Shown here: positions 25,414-33,839 of the stretch, piece by piece
Layout: each line of letters starts with the position of its first letter
How positions within the stretch are numbered: the stretch's first letter is position 1
NCBI GenBank assembly: GCA_902776305.1
Contig: CACYPS010000006.1
Location: 21,856 to 85,855 of the forward strand
DNA length: 64,000 nucleotides
Direction of reading: 5' to 3'
From: an uncultured Lachnospiraceae bacterium
Lineage (GTDB): Bacteria; Bacillota; Clostridia; Lachnospirales; Lachnospiraceae
Translations under genes and position numbers: made by a program
The notes under the pieces: generated by a model
What the model was told of the DNA's origin: nothing
Database searches by the model: none
The model's input: the letters and a program-made list of their open reading frames with translations, nothing else

Positions 25414-26075
25414 GACTGATAATCTTCTAATACTTTATTGAACTTTCCTGCGCTCTCCGCAATATCGCCCTTGAAGACCGCACTTCCCGCAACAACAATG
25501 TTGCATCCGGCATCAAGTACTTCCCTGATATTTCCGAGACCGACTCCTCCGTCGATCTCAATATCGGTCTTAAGACCTCTGTCGTCAATCATTGAACGGA
25601 GCTTTTTGATCTTTTCGGTTGAGCCCGGTATGTAGGACTGCCCGCCAAATCCGGGTTCGACAGACATAAGCAGAATCATATCGACCTGCTCAAGATACGG
25701 GATCAATGCGTCGACAGGAGTCTTCGGCTTAATTGTGATACCTACTTTCTTTCCTGTCTTTTTTATCGCATCGATTACTGCCCTCGGATCGTCGCATGCT
25801 TCGAGATGGAAATTGATGAGATCCGCTCCTGCATTTGCAAAATCTTCTACATACCGTATCGGATCCGTGATCATAAGATGCACGTCGAAGAACAGATTAG
25901 TCGCTTTTCTGATTGACGAGATGACTGTTATTCCGAAAGAGAGATTCGGCACAAATACGCCGTCCATCACATCCAGATGCAGCCACTTGACTCCTGCACT
26001 TTCAAGAGCTTCGAACGCATCTTGCAGATTGGCAAAATCTGCAGCCAATAGGGACGGTGAAAGATTATATTCCAT
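25410..26075 (-). CDS. rpe: Ribulose-phosphate 3-epimerase
   Basis: A 221-residue TIM-barrel epimerase interconverting ribulose 5-phosphate and xylulose 5-phosphate. It shows SPSLLAADFANL, HLDVMDGVFVPNLSFG, FDVHLMI, GLTIKPKT-type ITIKPKTPV, LLMSVEPGFGGQSYI and the phosphate-binding IDGGVGLGNI and VAGSAVFKG. It sits between rsgA and thiN, the usual Firmicutes order. Confidence 0.97.
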   Translation of the reverse strand: MEYNLSPSLLAADFANLQDAFEALESAGVKWLHLDVMDGVFVPNLSFGITVISSIRKATNLFFDVHLMITDPIRYVEDFANAGADLINFHLEACDDPRAVIDAIKKTGKKVGITIKPKTPVDALIPYLEQVDMILLMSVEPGFGGQSYIPGSTEKIKKLRSMIDDRGLKTDIEIDGGVGLGNIREVLDAGCNIVVAGSAVFKGDIAESAGKFNKVLEDYQS

Positions 26076-26104
26076 ACTTACCTCCTGAAGATATGTAGCG
26101 ATGA

Positions 26105-26992
26105 TTAATAGCGTCGTCTTTCCTTTTCCTTCAGCTCCTCATAGATGTCACAGTAGTTCTCATAGCGGGTCTTATTGATCAGCCCCTGTTCAACGGCCGA
26201 TTTAACTGCGCAATCCGGCTCATGTACGTGGACACAGCCGTCAAAGCGGCATTGGCCCTCATAAGGTGCGAACTCCTCATAATAAAATCGGAGCTCTTCT
26301 TTCTCCATATGCATGAGATCAAAGCTCGTGAATCCCGGGGTATCCATCAGATAAGTCCTTCCGCCGCAGGGTATGAGCTCCGTATGACGTGTCGTATTTT
26401 TCCCTCTGAGAAGCTTTCTGGATATCTCGCCGGTTTCCATATGTACATTTGTTTGAACTGCATTCGTCAGGGTAGACTTACCGACACCTGACGGCCCGGC
26501 CAGCAGTGTAGTCTTCCCTTCCAGATATTCTCTGATTTCTTCAAGTCCGCTGCCCCTTTCGAGAGATGAGAAGAACACTTTACAGCCGCTTCCGCCGTAA
26601 ATCCTTCTGAGTCTTTCTTTCTCCTCTTCGCTTTCGAGGTCTGCCTTATTGAACAATATAGCGGAAGGAATCTGCCTCTTCTCCAATGCAACAAGAAATC
26701 TGTCGAGCAACGGCAGATTCGGATCCGGACTTTTCATAGCGAAAAGTACAAGAGCCTGGCCGACATTTGCTGCAGCAGGGCGAATCATCTCATTTGTGCG
26801 GGGCAAAATAGAGATGATATTTCCCTCGCGATCCCCCTCATGTGTGATGACAATCTCAACGTCATCCCCGACGAGAGGTTTCATTTTCTGCTTTCGGAAA
26901 ATGCCTTTGGCCTTACATTCATAAATGCCGGACTCTACTGTGTCGACATAGTAGAATCCGGCAATACCTTTCATTATCTTTCCCTGCATCAT
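26105..26992 (-). CDS. rsgA: Ribosome small subunit GTPase A
   Basis: A 295-residue circularly permuted GTPase for 30S maturation. It has an N-terminal OB domain (GIAGFYYVDTVESGIYECKAKG), then G4 LFNKADL before the P-loop LLAGPSGVGKSTL and MDTPGF. A C-terminal zinc motif carries the Cys/His set CRFDGCVHVHEPDCAV. The ATG at 26992 shares a base with the kinase stop (TGATG). The next in-frame ATG (26989) is equally likely, and residues further upstream lie inside the kinase gene. Confidence 0.95.
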   Translation of the reverse strand: MMQGKIMKGIAGFYYVDTVESGIYECKAKGIFRKQKMKPLVGDDVEIVITHEGDREGNIISILPRTNEMIRPAAANVGQALVLFAMKSPDPNLPLLDRFLVALEKRQIPSAILFNKADLESEEEKERLRRIYGGSGCKVFFSSLERGSGLEEIREYLEGKTTLLAGPSGVGKSTLTNAVQTNVHMETGEISRKLLRGKNTTRHTELIPCGGRTYLMDTPGFTSFDLMHMEKEELRFYYEEFAPYEGQCRFDGCVHVHEPDCAVKSAVEQGLINKTRYENYCDIYEELKEKERRRY

Positions 26993-29211
26993 CAACCGGC
27001 TGTGAAGACGACCGGCCACGATACGCGAAGCTGATACTCGCCGTCCGTGAGCTCGTACATCACAATATTACCATCTGCGACGCCCGCAGCGCCGTTGCAT
27101 GTGACCTGATACGGGAATTCAATTGAGTTACCTTCCGCAACAGTCGTCTCTACCATGTCACCATCGACTGTCTGCTGAAGTACAAGTCTGTATGCGCCGC
27201 CCATATAATTGGAAGGCTCACCGAGCATAGATGAAGTAGTCCAACCGCTGTCGGCATTTGCTGTCTGTGCATCAGTTGCAGGTGTCTCCTGTGTCGGTTC
27301 TGTCTCGGAAGTAGCCTTGGACGGATCATTGATCTTGAAGACAATTTCCGTTCCCTGCGCAACTTCTGTTCCGCTCGAAATACTCTGAGAAATTACATCG
27401 CCCTCATTGAGGTTCGTAGATGAGCCGTACTCGATCTTTACAACGAGACCAAGATTCTCTGCCAGTCTTGTCGCTGTCTCCTGATCAAGACCGCCCCAGG
27501 ATTCAACAGTGACCATCTGTGCGTCTTCCGGACCGTTGCTGACAGTGATCGTAATCTGCGTTCCTGCATCGACCTGCTGTCCTGCTGCCGGGTTGACGGA
27601 GATGACATTTCCTGTAGCGACATCGTTGCTTGCAACATTTTCGACCGTGATATTGGTGAAGCCGGCAGCTGCAAGCGTTGCCTGTGCATCATTGAGAGAC
27701 ATATTGGTGACATCCGGGATCTGTGTAGCGCCCGAACCTGTGCTTACATAGAATGTAATCGTTGTATTGCGGTCAACTGTCGCGCCTGCTGCCGGATCCT
27801 GACGTACGATCTGGCCTGCCGGATACTGTTCGGACGATTCCTCGCCGGCCTTCTTAATACCGAGGCCTGCAGAGTTGGCTGTTGTCTGCGCAGCATCTTC
27901 CGTGAGACCCACGATCTGCGGTACTGTCACCTGAGCGCTGCTTGTATCAGCTGCTGTTGTGACTGCCGGAGTAGGTGTTGTTGTGACTGCATCTTTGGTA
28001 TCTGTGGAAGCACTGCTGTCCACTGTGGCTACGACAGAATCCTGATTGTTGCCGCTGCCTGAACCGGATCCGAAGAGACCGGCTGCTCTGCCGATAAAGT
28101 ATATCAGTACGCAGATGATGATCGCACCGATCACAAATCCGCCGATAGTCATTGCTTTCTCAAGCTTGGAGCTGATTCCTTCGCCATCATCGTCATCTAT
28201 TGCATCATCAGGTTCATCGACCTCGATCGGCTCTTCCCTGACCTTTCTGGAAGCTGCCGCCGGAGCGGCCTTCTGTGAAGAATCCTGCCCGCGGTTCACT
28301 GAACCCTGGCGGATGTTCTTGCGCTGCTCATCTGTGATAGTGACCGTAGCGGAATGATTGGTCAGAGAGGACAGATTTACGAAATCACCGTCCGGCTCGA
28401 CCAGAGAGTGCTTGAGATCCGCAATGACGTCATCCATTGTCTGATATCTGCGGTCAACGCTCTTCTGTGTACACTTGTAAATAATCTGCTCCAGAGAATG
28501 CGGAAGATCCGGCGAATACTTTGAGGGCGGCTCCATCTCATCCTGGAGATGCTTGATTGCAATCGCGACGGTAGTCTCACCGTCGAAAGGAACACGGCCG
28601 GTAACCATCTCGTACAGTGTAATACCGAGAGAATAGATATCCGAGCGTGAATCGGAATATCCGCCGCGTACCTGCTCCGGAGAGCTGTAATGCACGGATC
28701 CCATTGCATTGGCACTGATCGTGTTGGAAGATGCCGCACGGGCAATACCGAAATCAGTGACCTTTACTTTTCCGTCAGTAGAAATAATGATGTTCTGAGG
28801 CTTTACATCGCGATGCACAATACCTGATGAATGTGCCGCGGCAAGACCCATACATACCTGAATGGCGATACTTGTTGCCTCGCGCACGGAAAGCTTACCC
28901 TTCTTTCCGATATAATCCTTCAGGGTAATGCCTTCAACGAGTTCCATAACTATATAATAATTGCCCTGATCCTCACCGACATCGAATACATTAACGATGT
29001 TCGGATTTGCAAGACCGGCTGCGGCCTGAGCTTCGCGACGGAACTTGGAAATAAAAGTTCCATCCTCGCGGAATTCAGGCTTCATAACTTTAACGGCTAC
29101 GAATCGATTTAATTTATGATCCTTGGCTTTATAAACATCAGCCATTCCACCGGATCCGACTCTGCCTACTATCTCGTATCTTTCCCCTAGAACTGTCCCC
29201 GATTTTAACAT
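26992..29211 (-). CDS. prkC: PASTA-domain Ser/Thr protein kinase (PrkC/Stk type)
   Basis: A 739-residue membrane kinase that senses cell-wall fragments and phosphorylates division and wall proteins. The kinase domain covers residues 10-270 (Lys41, HRD Asp135, DFG Asp153). A basic/acidic juxtamembrane linker and a membrane helix around 355-377 come next. Three extracellular PASTA domains follow (about 428-492, 495-562, 566-632), then a Thr/Glu linker and a C-terminal beta-rich extension (about 660-739). It overlaps the phosphatase gene by 7 bp and rsgA by one base. Confidence 0.96.
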   Translation of the reverse strand: MLKSGTVLGERYEIVGRVGSGGMADVYKAKDHKLNRFVAVKVMKPEFREDGTFISKFRREAQAAAGLANPNIVNVFDVGEDQGNYYIVMELVEGITLKDYIGKKGKLSVREATSIAIQVCMGLAAAHSSGIVHRDVKPQNIIISTDGKVKVTDFGIARAASSNTISANAMGSVHYSSPEQVRGGYSDSRSDIYSLGITLYEMVTGRVPFDGETTVAIAIKHLQDEMEPPSKYSPDLPHSLEQIIYKCTQKSVDRRYQTMDDVIADLKHSLVEPDGDFVNLSSLTNHSATVTITDEQRKNIRQGSVNRGQDSSQKAAPAAASRKVREEPIEVDEPDDAIDDDDGEGISSKLEKAMTIGGFVIGAIIICVLIYFIGRAAGLFGSGSGSGNNQDSVVATVDSSASTDTKDAVTTTPTPAVTTAADTSSAQVTVPQIVGLTEDAAQTTANSAGLGIKKAGEESSEQYPAGQIVRQDPAAGATVDRNTTITFYVSTGSGATQIPDVTNMSLNDAQATLAAAGFTNITVENVASNDVATGNVISVNPAAGQQVDAGTQITITVSNGPEDAQMVTVESWGGLDQETATRLAENLGLVVKIEYGSSTNLNEGDVISQSISSGTEVAQGTEIVFKINDPSKATSETEPTQETPATDAQTANADSGWTTSSMLGEPSNYMGGAYRLVLQQTVDGDMVETTVAEGNSIEFPYQVTCNGAAGVADGNIVMYELTDGEYQLRVSWPVVFTAG

Positions 29212-29948
29212 TGTTCCTCCTCGTCCGCATCCGGCTCAACTATTATGACCGCGATATTATCTTTCCCGCCGTTGTTGTTCGCTGTGTTCACGAGCTCAAG
29301 GGCTGTCTCCTCCGCAGTCACCGGCTTTTCAAGAATTCTTCTTATCTCGCCATTGTCAACCATATTGGATAGACCGTCCGAACACATCAGTATTTTGCTG
29401 TCCGGTTCGACCTTAAAATCAAAAAAGTCCGTCTCGACTGTTCTTGTTGCTCCGAGTGCTCTCGTGATAATATGCTTGTCCGGATGATTCCGGGCATCCT
29501 CTTCACTGATTTCACCCAGCCTTACCATTTCCTCAACCAGGGAATGGTCTTTTGTGATCTGGCGGAGTTCTCCGTCGTAAAGATACAGTCTGCTGTCCCC
29601 TACATTGGCAGTATATGCAAAATTTCCGATCACGGTAGTCACAACAATCGTTGTTCCCATTCCGCGCATCTCTTCATGCCTTGCTGCCTCGTCGAGTATT
29701 CCCTGATTGGCCAGTTCAATTGCCTCCCGGATCAGTTTTACAGGATTCTGCTCACAGCTTGCCGCAATCGCCTCCCTGACGGTATTGACCGCATATCTGG
29801 AAGCGAAATCACCCGCATTGTGTCCTCCCATGCCGTCCGCTACGATGAACAGATTCGGCAGATTTCCGACCGGTCCTGCAGAAGCAAATACACTATCCTG
29901 ATTAATTTTTCTCTTTTGTCCCACATCTGTGAGTGCAAATGCTTTCAT
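29205..29948 (-). CDS. prpC: PP2C-family Ser/Thr phosphatase (PrpC/Stp)
   Basis: A 247-residue Mn-dependent phosphatase opposing the neighbouring kinase. PP2C motifs are in order: VADGMGGHNAGDFAS, TTIVVTTVIGNFAYTANVGDSRLYL, ITKDHSLVEEMVRLGEI, ILMCSDGLSNMV and GGKDNIAVIIV. It is translationally linked to the kinase gene (7-bp overlap) and to rlmN (4-bp overlap). Confidence 0.97.
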   Translation of the reverse strand: MKAFALTDVGQKRKINQDSVFASAGPVGNLPNLFIVADGMGGHNAGDFASRYAVNTVREAIAASCEQNPVKLIREAIELANQGILDEAARHEEMRGMGTTIVVTTVIGNFAYTANVGDSRLYLYDGELRQITKDHSLVEEMVRLGEISEEDARNHPDKHIITRALGATRTVETDFFDFKVEPDSKILMCSDGLSNMVDNGEIRRILEKPVTAEETALELVNTANNNGGKDNIAVIIVEPDADEEEQC

Positions 29949-30988
29949 ACGTTATCCGTTTCTAAATATCTTTTTCTTAATTGTCCACAGGCACCGTCTA
30001 TATCTCTGCCCATTTCCCTTCTAATAGTAACATTAATTCCATAATTTTCAAGTTTTTTCTGAAAGGCGAAAGCTGCAGTTCTGTCCGGAGCCGTAAATTT
30101 TCTCTCTCTCACGGGGTTTACGGGTATAAGATTGACCAGGCAGTTGAGATTTTGCAGCTTTGCTGCCAGTTCTCTTACACATTCGTCCGAATCGTTGACG
30201 CCTTCCATCAGACTGTATTCAAATGTCAGCCGTCTTCTCCCGACCGAATAATACTCTTTCAGCGCCTGAAATATCTCATCGAGGGAATATTTACGCGCGA
30301 TCGGCATGATCGTTTTTCTGAGCTCATCATTCGGTGCATGCAGGGAGAGAGCGAGATTGATCATAAGATCTTCATCTTTAAGTTTCCGTATGCCGGGGAC
30401 GATACCGCAGGTGGAAACCGTGACATTTCTCTCGCTGATGTTGTGACCGTTCTTATCTGTCAGCATCCGAATGAAACGGATCAGGTTGTCGTAGTTATCG
30501 AGCGGTTCTCCCGTTCCCATGACGACTACGTTGGAAATTCTCTCGCCGAGATCCCTCTCGATCGCATAAATCTGACCGAGCATCTCACCTGCAGTGAGAT
30601 TCCTTGTGAGTCCGCCGATCGTAGATGCACAGAAAGCGCATCCCATACGGCAGCCTACCTGCGATGAGATACATACTGTATTTCCGTGTTTGTACTTCAT
30701 GAGTACACTCTCGACGAACTGCCCGTCATGCATTTCGAACAGATACTTTCTTGTTCCGTCGACTGCCGAAATCTGCCTGTCCCTCTCGCGCGGCGTGTTA
30801 AGAGGTTCTTCCGCTTCCAGTTTCACCCGCAGATTTTCGGGAAGATTCGTCATCTCCTCCCAGGACGATGCGTTTTTCACATTGATCCATTCATAAATCT
30901 GTTTCGCCCGAAAACTCTTCTCGCCGAGCAGGGATATCTGCTCCTTCATTTCCGGGAGCGTCATATCAATAAAATTCATATCAATCAT
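29945..30988 (-). CDS. rlmN: 23S rRNA (adenine-2503 C2)-methyltransferase RlmN
   Basis: A 347-residue radical-SAM enzyme methylating A2503 of 23S rRNA and A37 of some tRNAs. The CxxxCxxC iron-sulfur motif is C113, C117, C120. VVMGTGEPLDNYDN and LALSLHAPNDELR follow, with the resolving cysteine about residue 334. The start at 30988 overlaps the rsmB stop by 8 bp and follows AGAAGAG. An ATG at 30979 is the alternative. Confidence 0.96.
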   Translation of the reverse strand: MIDMNFIDMTLPEMKEQISLLGEKSFRAKQIYEWINVKNASSWEEMTNLPENLRVKLEAEEPLNTPRERDRQISAVDGTRKYLFEMHDGQFVESVLMKYKHGNTVCISSQVGCRMGCAFCASTIGGLTRNLTAGEMLGQIYAIERDLGERISNVVVMGTGEPLDNYDNLIRFIRMLTDKNGHNISERNVTVSTCGIVPGIRKLKDEDLMINLALSLHAPNDELRKTIMPIARKYSLDEIFQALKEYYSVGRRRLTFEYSLMEGVNDSDECVRELAAKLQNLNCLVNLIPVNPVRERKFTAPDRTAAFAFQKKLENYGINVTIRREMGRDIDGACGQLRKRYLETDNV

Positions 30989-32336
30989 TATCTCTTCTGA
31001 GGCGGGCCAGGAAGAAACCGTCCGACTCGTGAATTCCAGGCATGAGCTGCAGATAGCCCTCCTGCGTCGTGAGTCTCCAGAGCTCTCTCGGCAGATACGG
31101 GTTGAGGCTCTCCGCTCTGAACGGATAGTTCGCCTTGAACCACTCGACATTTTCCTGATTCTCTTCCCGGCTGACAGTGCAGGTACTGTAAATCAGAACG
31201 CCGCCCGGTTTCACGTAAGATGCTGCATTGTGCAGGATCCTTCTCTGCAATTCCACCAGTTCCTGTATTTTCGAAGGGGTCACACGGTACTTTATATCCG
31301 GCTTCCTGCCGATCACGCCGAGTCCCGAGCAGGGTACATCGCAGATCACGATATCCGCCTTACCTTCCGATGCCGCGTCAAATGTCAGGGCATCCATGAC
31401 GATCGGATGTACATTGATGAGATCCGCTCTCGCCGCATTTTCTGAGATGAGCTTTACCTTCTCCTCGGAAATATCACGCGCTTCAACCATACCGAAACCT
31501 GACATCTTGTCTGCTATATGAAGGCTTTTTCCTCCCGGCGCCGCGCAGACGTCAATGACAGTATCGCCCTGTTTGGGATCCGCTGCTTCGGCGACCAGCA
31601 TGGAACTTACATCCTGCGGATAAATCCAGCCTTTCATGAATGCGTTAAGTGCAGGAAGATAATTGTAGTTCGAAATATTATAGGCATACGGAAGATACGG
31701 AGCGCGTTTGACCGTGACGCCCTGTCCTCTCAGACTGCCGAGGATCATACTCTTTGAGATCCGCGTTGTCTTCAGACGCACAGTCGTCGGTCGTTCTTCC
31801 ATAAAGCTCCCGAGCATTCTCACCGTCACGAACTCGCCGAACTCCTGAATCCATCGTTCGACAAGCCACTCCGGCATGGAATAGCGGACAGACAGATAGC
31901 GAATCGGATCTACTTCACGATCCGGCAGTTCCATCGATTCCGAACCGCGCGCTATACTTCTCAGTACTCCATTCACAAAACCTTTCAGATTATAGAAGCC
32001 TCTCGCCTGCGCGAGCCTGACTGCCTCATTTACCGCAGATGCATCCGGCACGCTGTCCATATACCTGATCTGGTATGTCGCGCTGCGCAAAATATTCTGG
32101 ATGACCGGCTTCATTCTTGAGACCGGCACCGTCGAATACTTGTCGATAATATAATCCAGCTCAATAAGGCGTTCGACTGTCCCCTCACACACTTTTGTAA
32201 TGAAAGCACGATCCCGTTTTGAAAAATACTGGACCTTATCCAAAGCACTGTGAATTGCCGTATGGCTGTAGACTCCGTCTCTGAAAATCGCAAGCAATAT
32301 ATCGAGAATGATCTCTCTGAGATTATTATTTGCCAC
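30981..32336 (-). CDS. rsmB: 16S rRNA (cytosine-967 C5)-methyltransferase RsmB
   Basis: A 451-residue enzyme with an N-terminal NusB-like RNA-binding domain (residues 1-140) and a Rossmann methyltransferase. It shows YPQDVSSMLVAEAADPKQGDTVIDVCAAPGGKSLHIA, DVPCSGLGVIGRKPDIK (catalytic Cys) and IYSTCTVSREENQENV. The start is a GTG following AGGA. It lies between fmt and rlmN. Confidence 0.95.
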   Translation of the reverse strand: MANNNLREIILDILLAIFRDGVYSHTAIHSALDKVQYFSKRDRAFITKVCEGTVERLIELDYIIDKYSTVPVSRMKPVIQNILRSATYQIRYMDSVPDASAVNEAVRLAQARGFYNLKGFVNGVLRSIARGSESMELPDREVDPIRYLSVRYSMPEWLVERWIQEFGEFVTVRMLGSFMEERPTTVRLKTTRISKSMILGSLRGQGVTVKRAPYLPYAYNISNYNYLPALNAFMKGWIYPQDVSSMLVAEAADPKQGDTVIDVCAAPGGKSLHIADKMSGFGMVEARDISEEKVKLISENAARADLINVHPIVMDALTFDAASEGKADIVICDVPCSGLGVIGRKPDIKYRVTPSKIQELVELQRRILHNAASYVKPGGVLIYSTCTVSREENQENVEWFKANYPFRAESLNPYLPRELWRLTTQEGYLQLMPGIHESDGFFLARLRRDND

Positions 32337-32404
32337 TGTCCTAATCCTCTTTTGCCCAAAGTTTCAGTGAAACCATCTGTCTGCACAAAACCTTCCGAAA
32401 CTTC

Positions 32405-33331
32405 TTATGTAAAACTATTGTTCTTAATCTTATATCCGCGGAGGAAATCAGCAATCGCCATGCGGCGCTTACCCTCGATCTGCACTTCGCAGGGAATGAT
32501 CTGCCCTGCGCCTGTCTGAATGAACATTCTTCCGTCACAGATCCTGAATTCTCCGGGAGCAAGACCGCTCTCTTCCTCAAGGACCTCTGCGCTCCAGATC
32601 TTGAACGTCTTGCCGTCAAGATGCGTAAAGGCGCTTGGCCACGGTGCAAATGCACGCACCCGCCTCTCAATCTCATCCGAACCGCTCTTCCAGTCGATGA
32701 GGCCCGCGTCCTTCTTTATCATCCTGCAATAGGGAGTCGGGCTCTCCTCAGGCTGAGGCGTTCTCACGGCCGTCCCGTTCTCGATGGACGGCAGAGTTTC
32801 GACAAGCAGCTCCGCACCCAGTGCCGCAAGCTTGTCGAAAAGTGATCCGCCTGTATCCGTATCCTCGATCGGGATTTCTCTCATACTTATAATATCACCG
32901 GTATCAAGACCCACGTCCATCTGCATGATTGTAACGCCCGTCACACTGCAGCCGTCAAGTATGGACTGCTGAATGGGTGCAGCCCCTCTGTAAGCGGGGA
33001 GGAGCGATGCATGCACATTGATGCAGCCGAACTTCGGCAGATCCAATATCTCTTTGGGAATAATCTGTCCGAATGCTGCAACCACGATAAGATCCGCACC
33101 CATCGATTCAATCTCCGAAACAGCTTCCGGGTTCCGCACTCTCTGCGGCTGATATACACGCAGTCCTTCGCGCAGCGCCACTTCCTTAACAGGACAGGCA
33201 ACCGGTTCCTTCCTGCGTCCCTTCGGCTTGTCAGGCTGTGTCACAACGCCGACGACATCATATCCGGCTTTTACGATCGCATTCAGTATTCCGGCAGCGA
33301 AATCCGGAGTTCCCATAAATACTATTTTCAT
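32405..33331 (-). CDS. fmt: Methionyl-tRNA formyltransferase
   Basis: A 308-residue enzyme formylating initiator Met-tRNA. It starts MKIVFMGTPDFAAGILNAI. The catalytic loop is GCINVHASLLPAYRGAAPIQ with Asn and His, followed by MQMDVGLDTGDI and the C-terminal OB-like domain. It overlaps def by 4 bp; the pair carries out formylation and deformylation. Confidence 0.97.
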   Translation of the reverse strand: MKIVFMGTPDFAAGILNAIVKAGYDVVGVVTQPDKPKGRRKEPVACPVKEVALREGLRVYQPQRVRNPEAVSEIESMGADLIVVAAFGQIIPKEILDLPKFGCINVHASLLPAYRGAAPIQQSILDGCSVTGVTIMQMDVGLDTGDIISMREIPIEDTDTGGSLFDKLAALGAELLVETLPSIENGTAVRTPQPEESPTPYCRMIKKDAGLIDWKSGSDEIERRVRAFAPWPSAFTHLDGKTFKIWSAEVLEEESGLAPGEFRICDGRMFIQTGAGQIIPCEVQIEGKRRMAIADFLRGYKIKNNSFT

Positions 33332-33828
33332 TCCTCATCCGCCTCTTCTGTTTCCTCAGATTCTTCCATCTCGTGAACATCGTGGATTTCACCCTCGACC
33401 TTTTCCATATACATATGTCCGTCCAGATGGTCGATCTCATGACAGAAATCCCGCGCGAGAAGACCTTCCGCTTCCCAGCGCACCGGATTCATGTCACGGT
33501 CAAGTCCCTCAACAACGACGCGCATCGGGCGTGTGACGGTTCCGAACTTGCCCGGATAGGAAAGACAGCCTTCATCACCTGTCTGTGTTCCTTCCGTCTC
33601 AACAATCTTCGGATTAATGAGGACGCGCGGGTCATCCCCCACATCTACAACGATGATTCTTCTCAGAACGCCGACCTGCGGTGCGGCAAGCCCTACTCCG
33701 TTGTACTCATACATAGTATCGAACATATCGTCAATGAGCTGATCGATACGCGGAGTCATCTCCTTCACCTCTCTGCACACTTTGGTAAGAACTGCATCGC
33801 CGACTTCTCTAACTGTACGAATTGCCAT
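33328..33828 (-). CDS. def: Peptide deformylase
   Basis: A 166-residue Fe/Zn hydrolase removing N-formyl groups from new proteins. All three motifs are present: GVGLAAPQVGV, EGCLSYPG (metal Cys) and HEIDHLDG (two metal His and catalytic Glu). It has an acidic C-terminal tail (EMEESEETEEADEE). It sits between priA and fmt. Confidence 0.97.
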   Translation of the reverse strand: MAIRTVREVGDAVLTKVCREVKEMTPRIDQLIDDMFDTMYEYNGVGLAAPQVGVLRRIIVVDVGDDPRVLINPKIVETEGTQTGDEGCLSYPGKFGTVTRPMRVVVEGLDRDMNPVRWEAEGLLARDFCHEIDHLDGHMYMEKVEGEIHDVHEMEESEETEEADEE

Positions 33829-33839
33829 TTTCTGCTCCT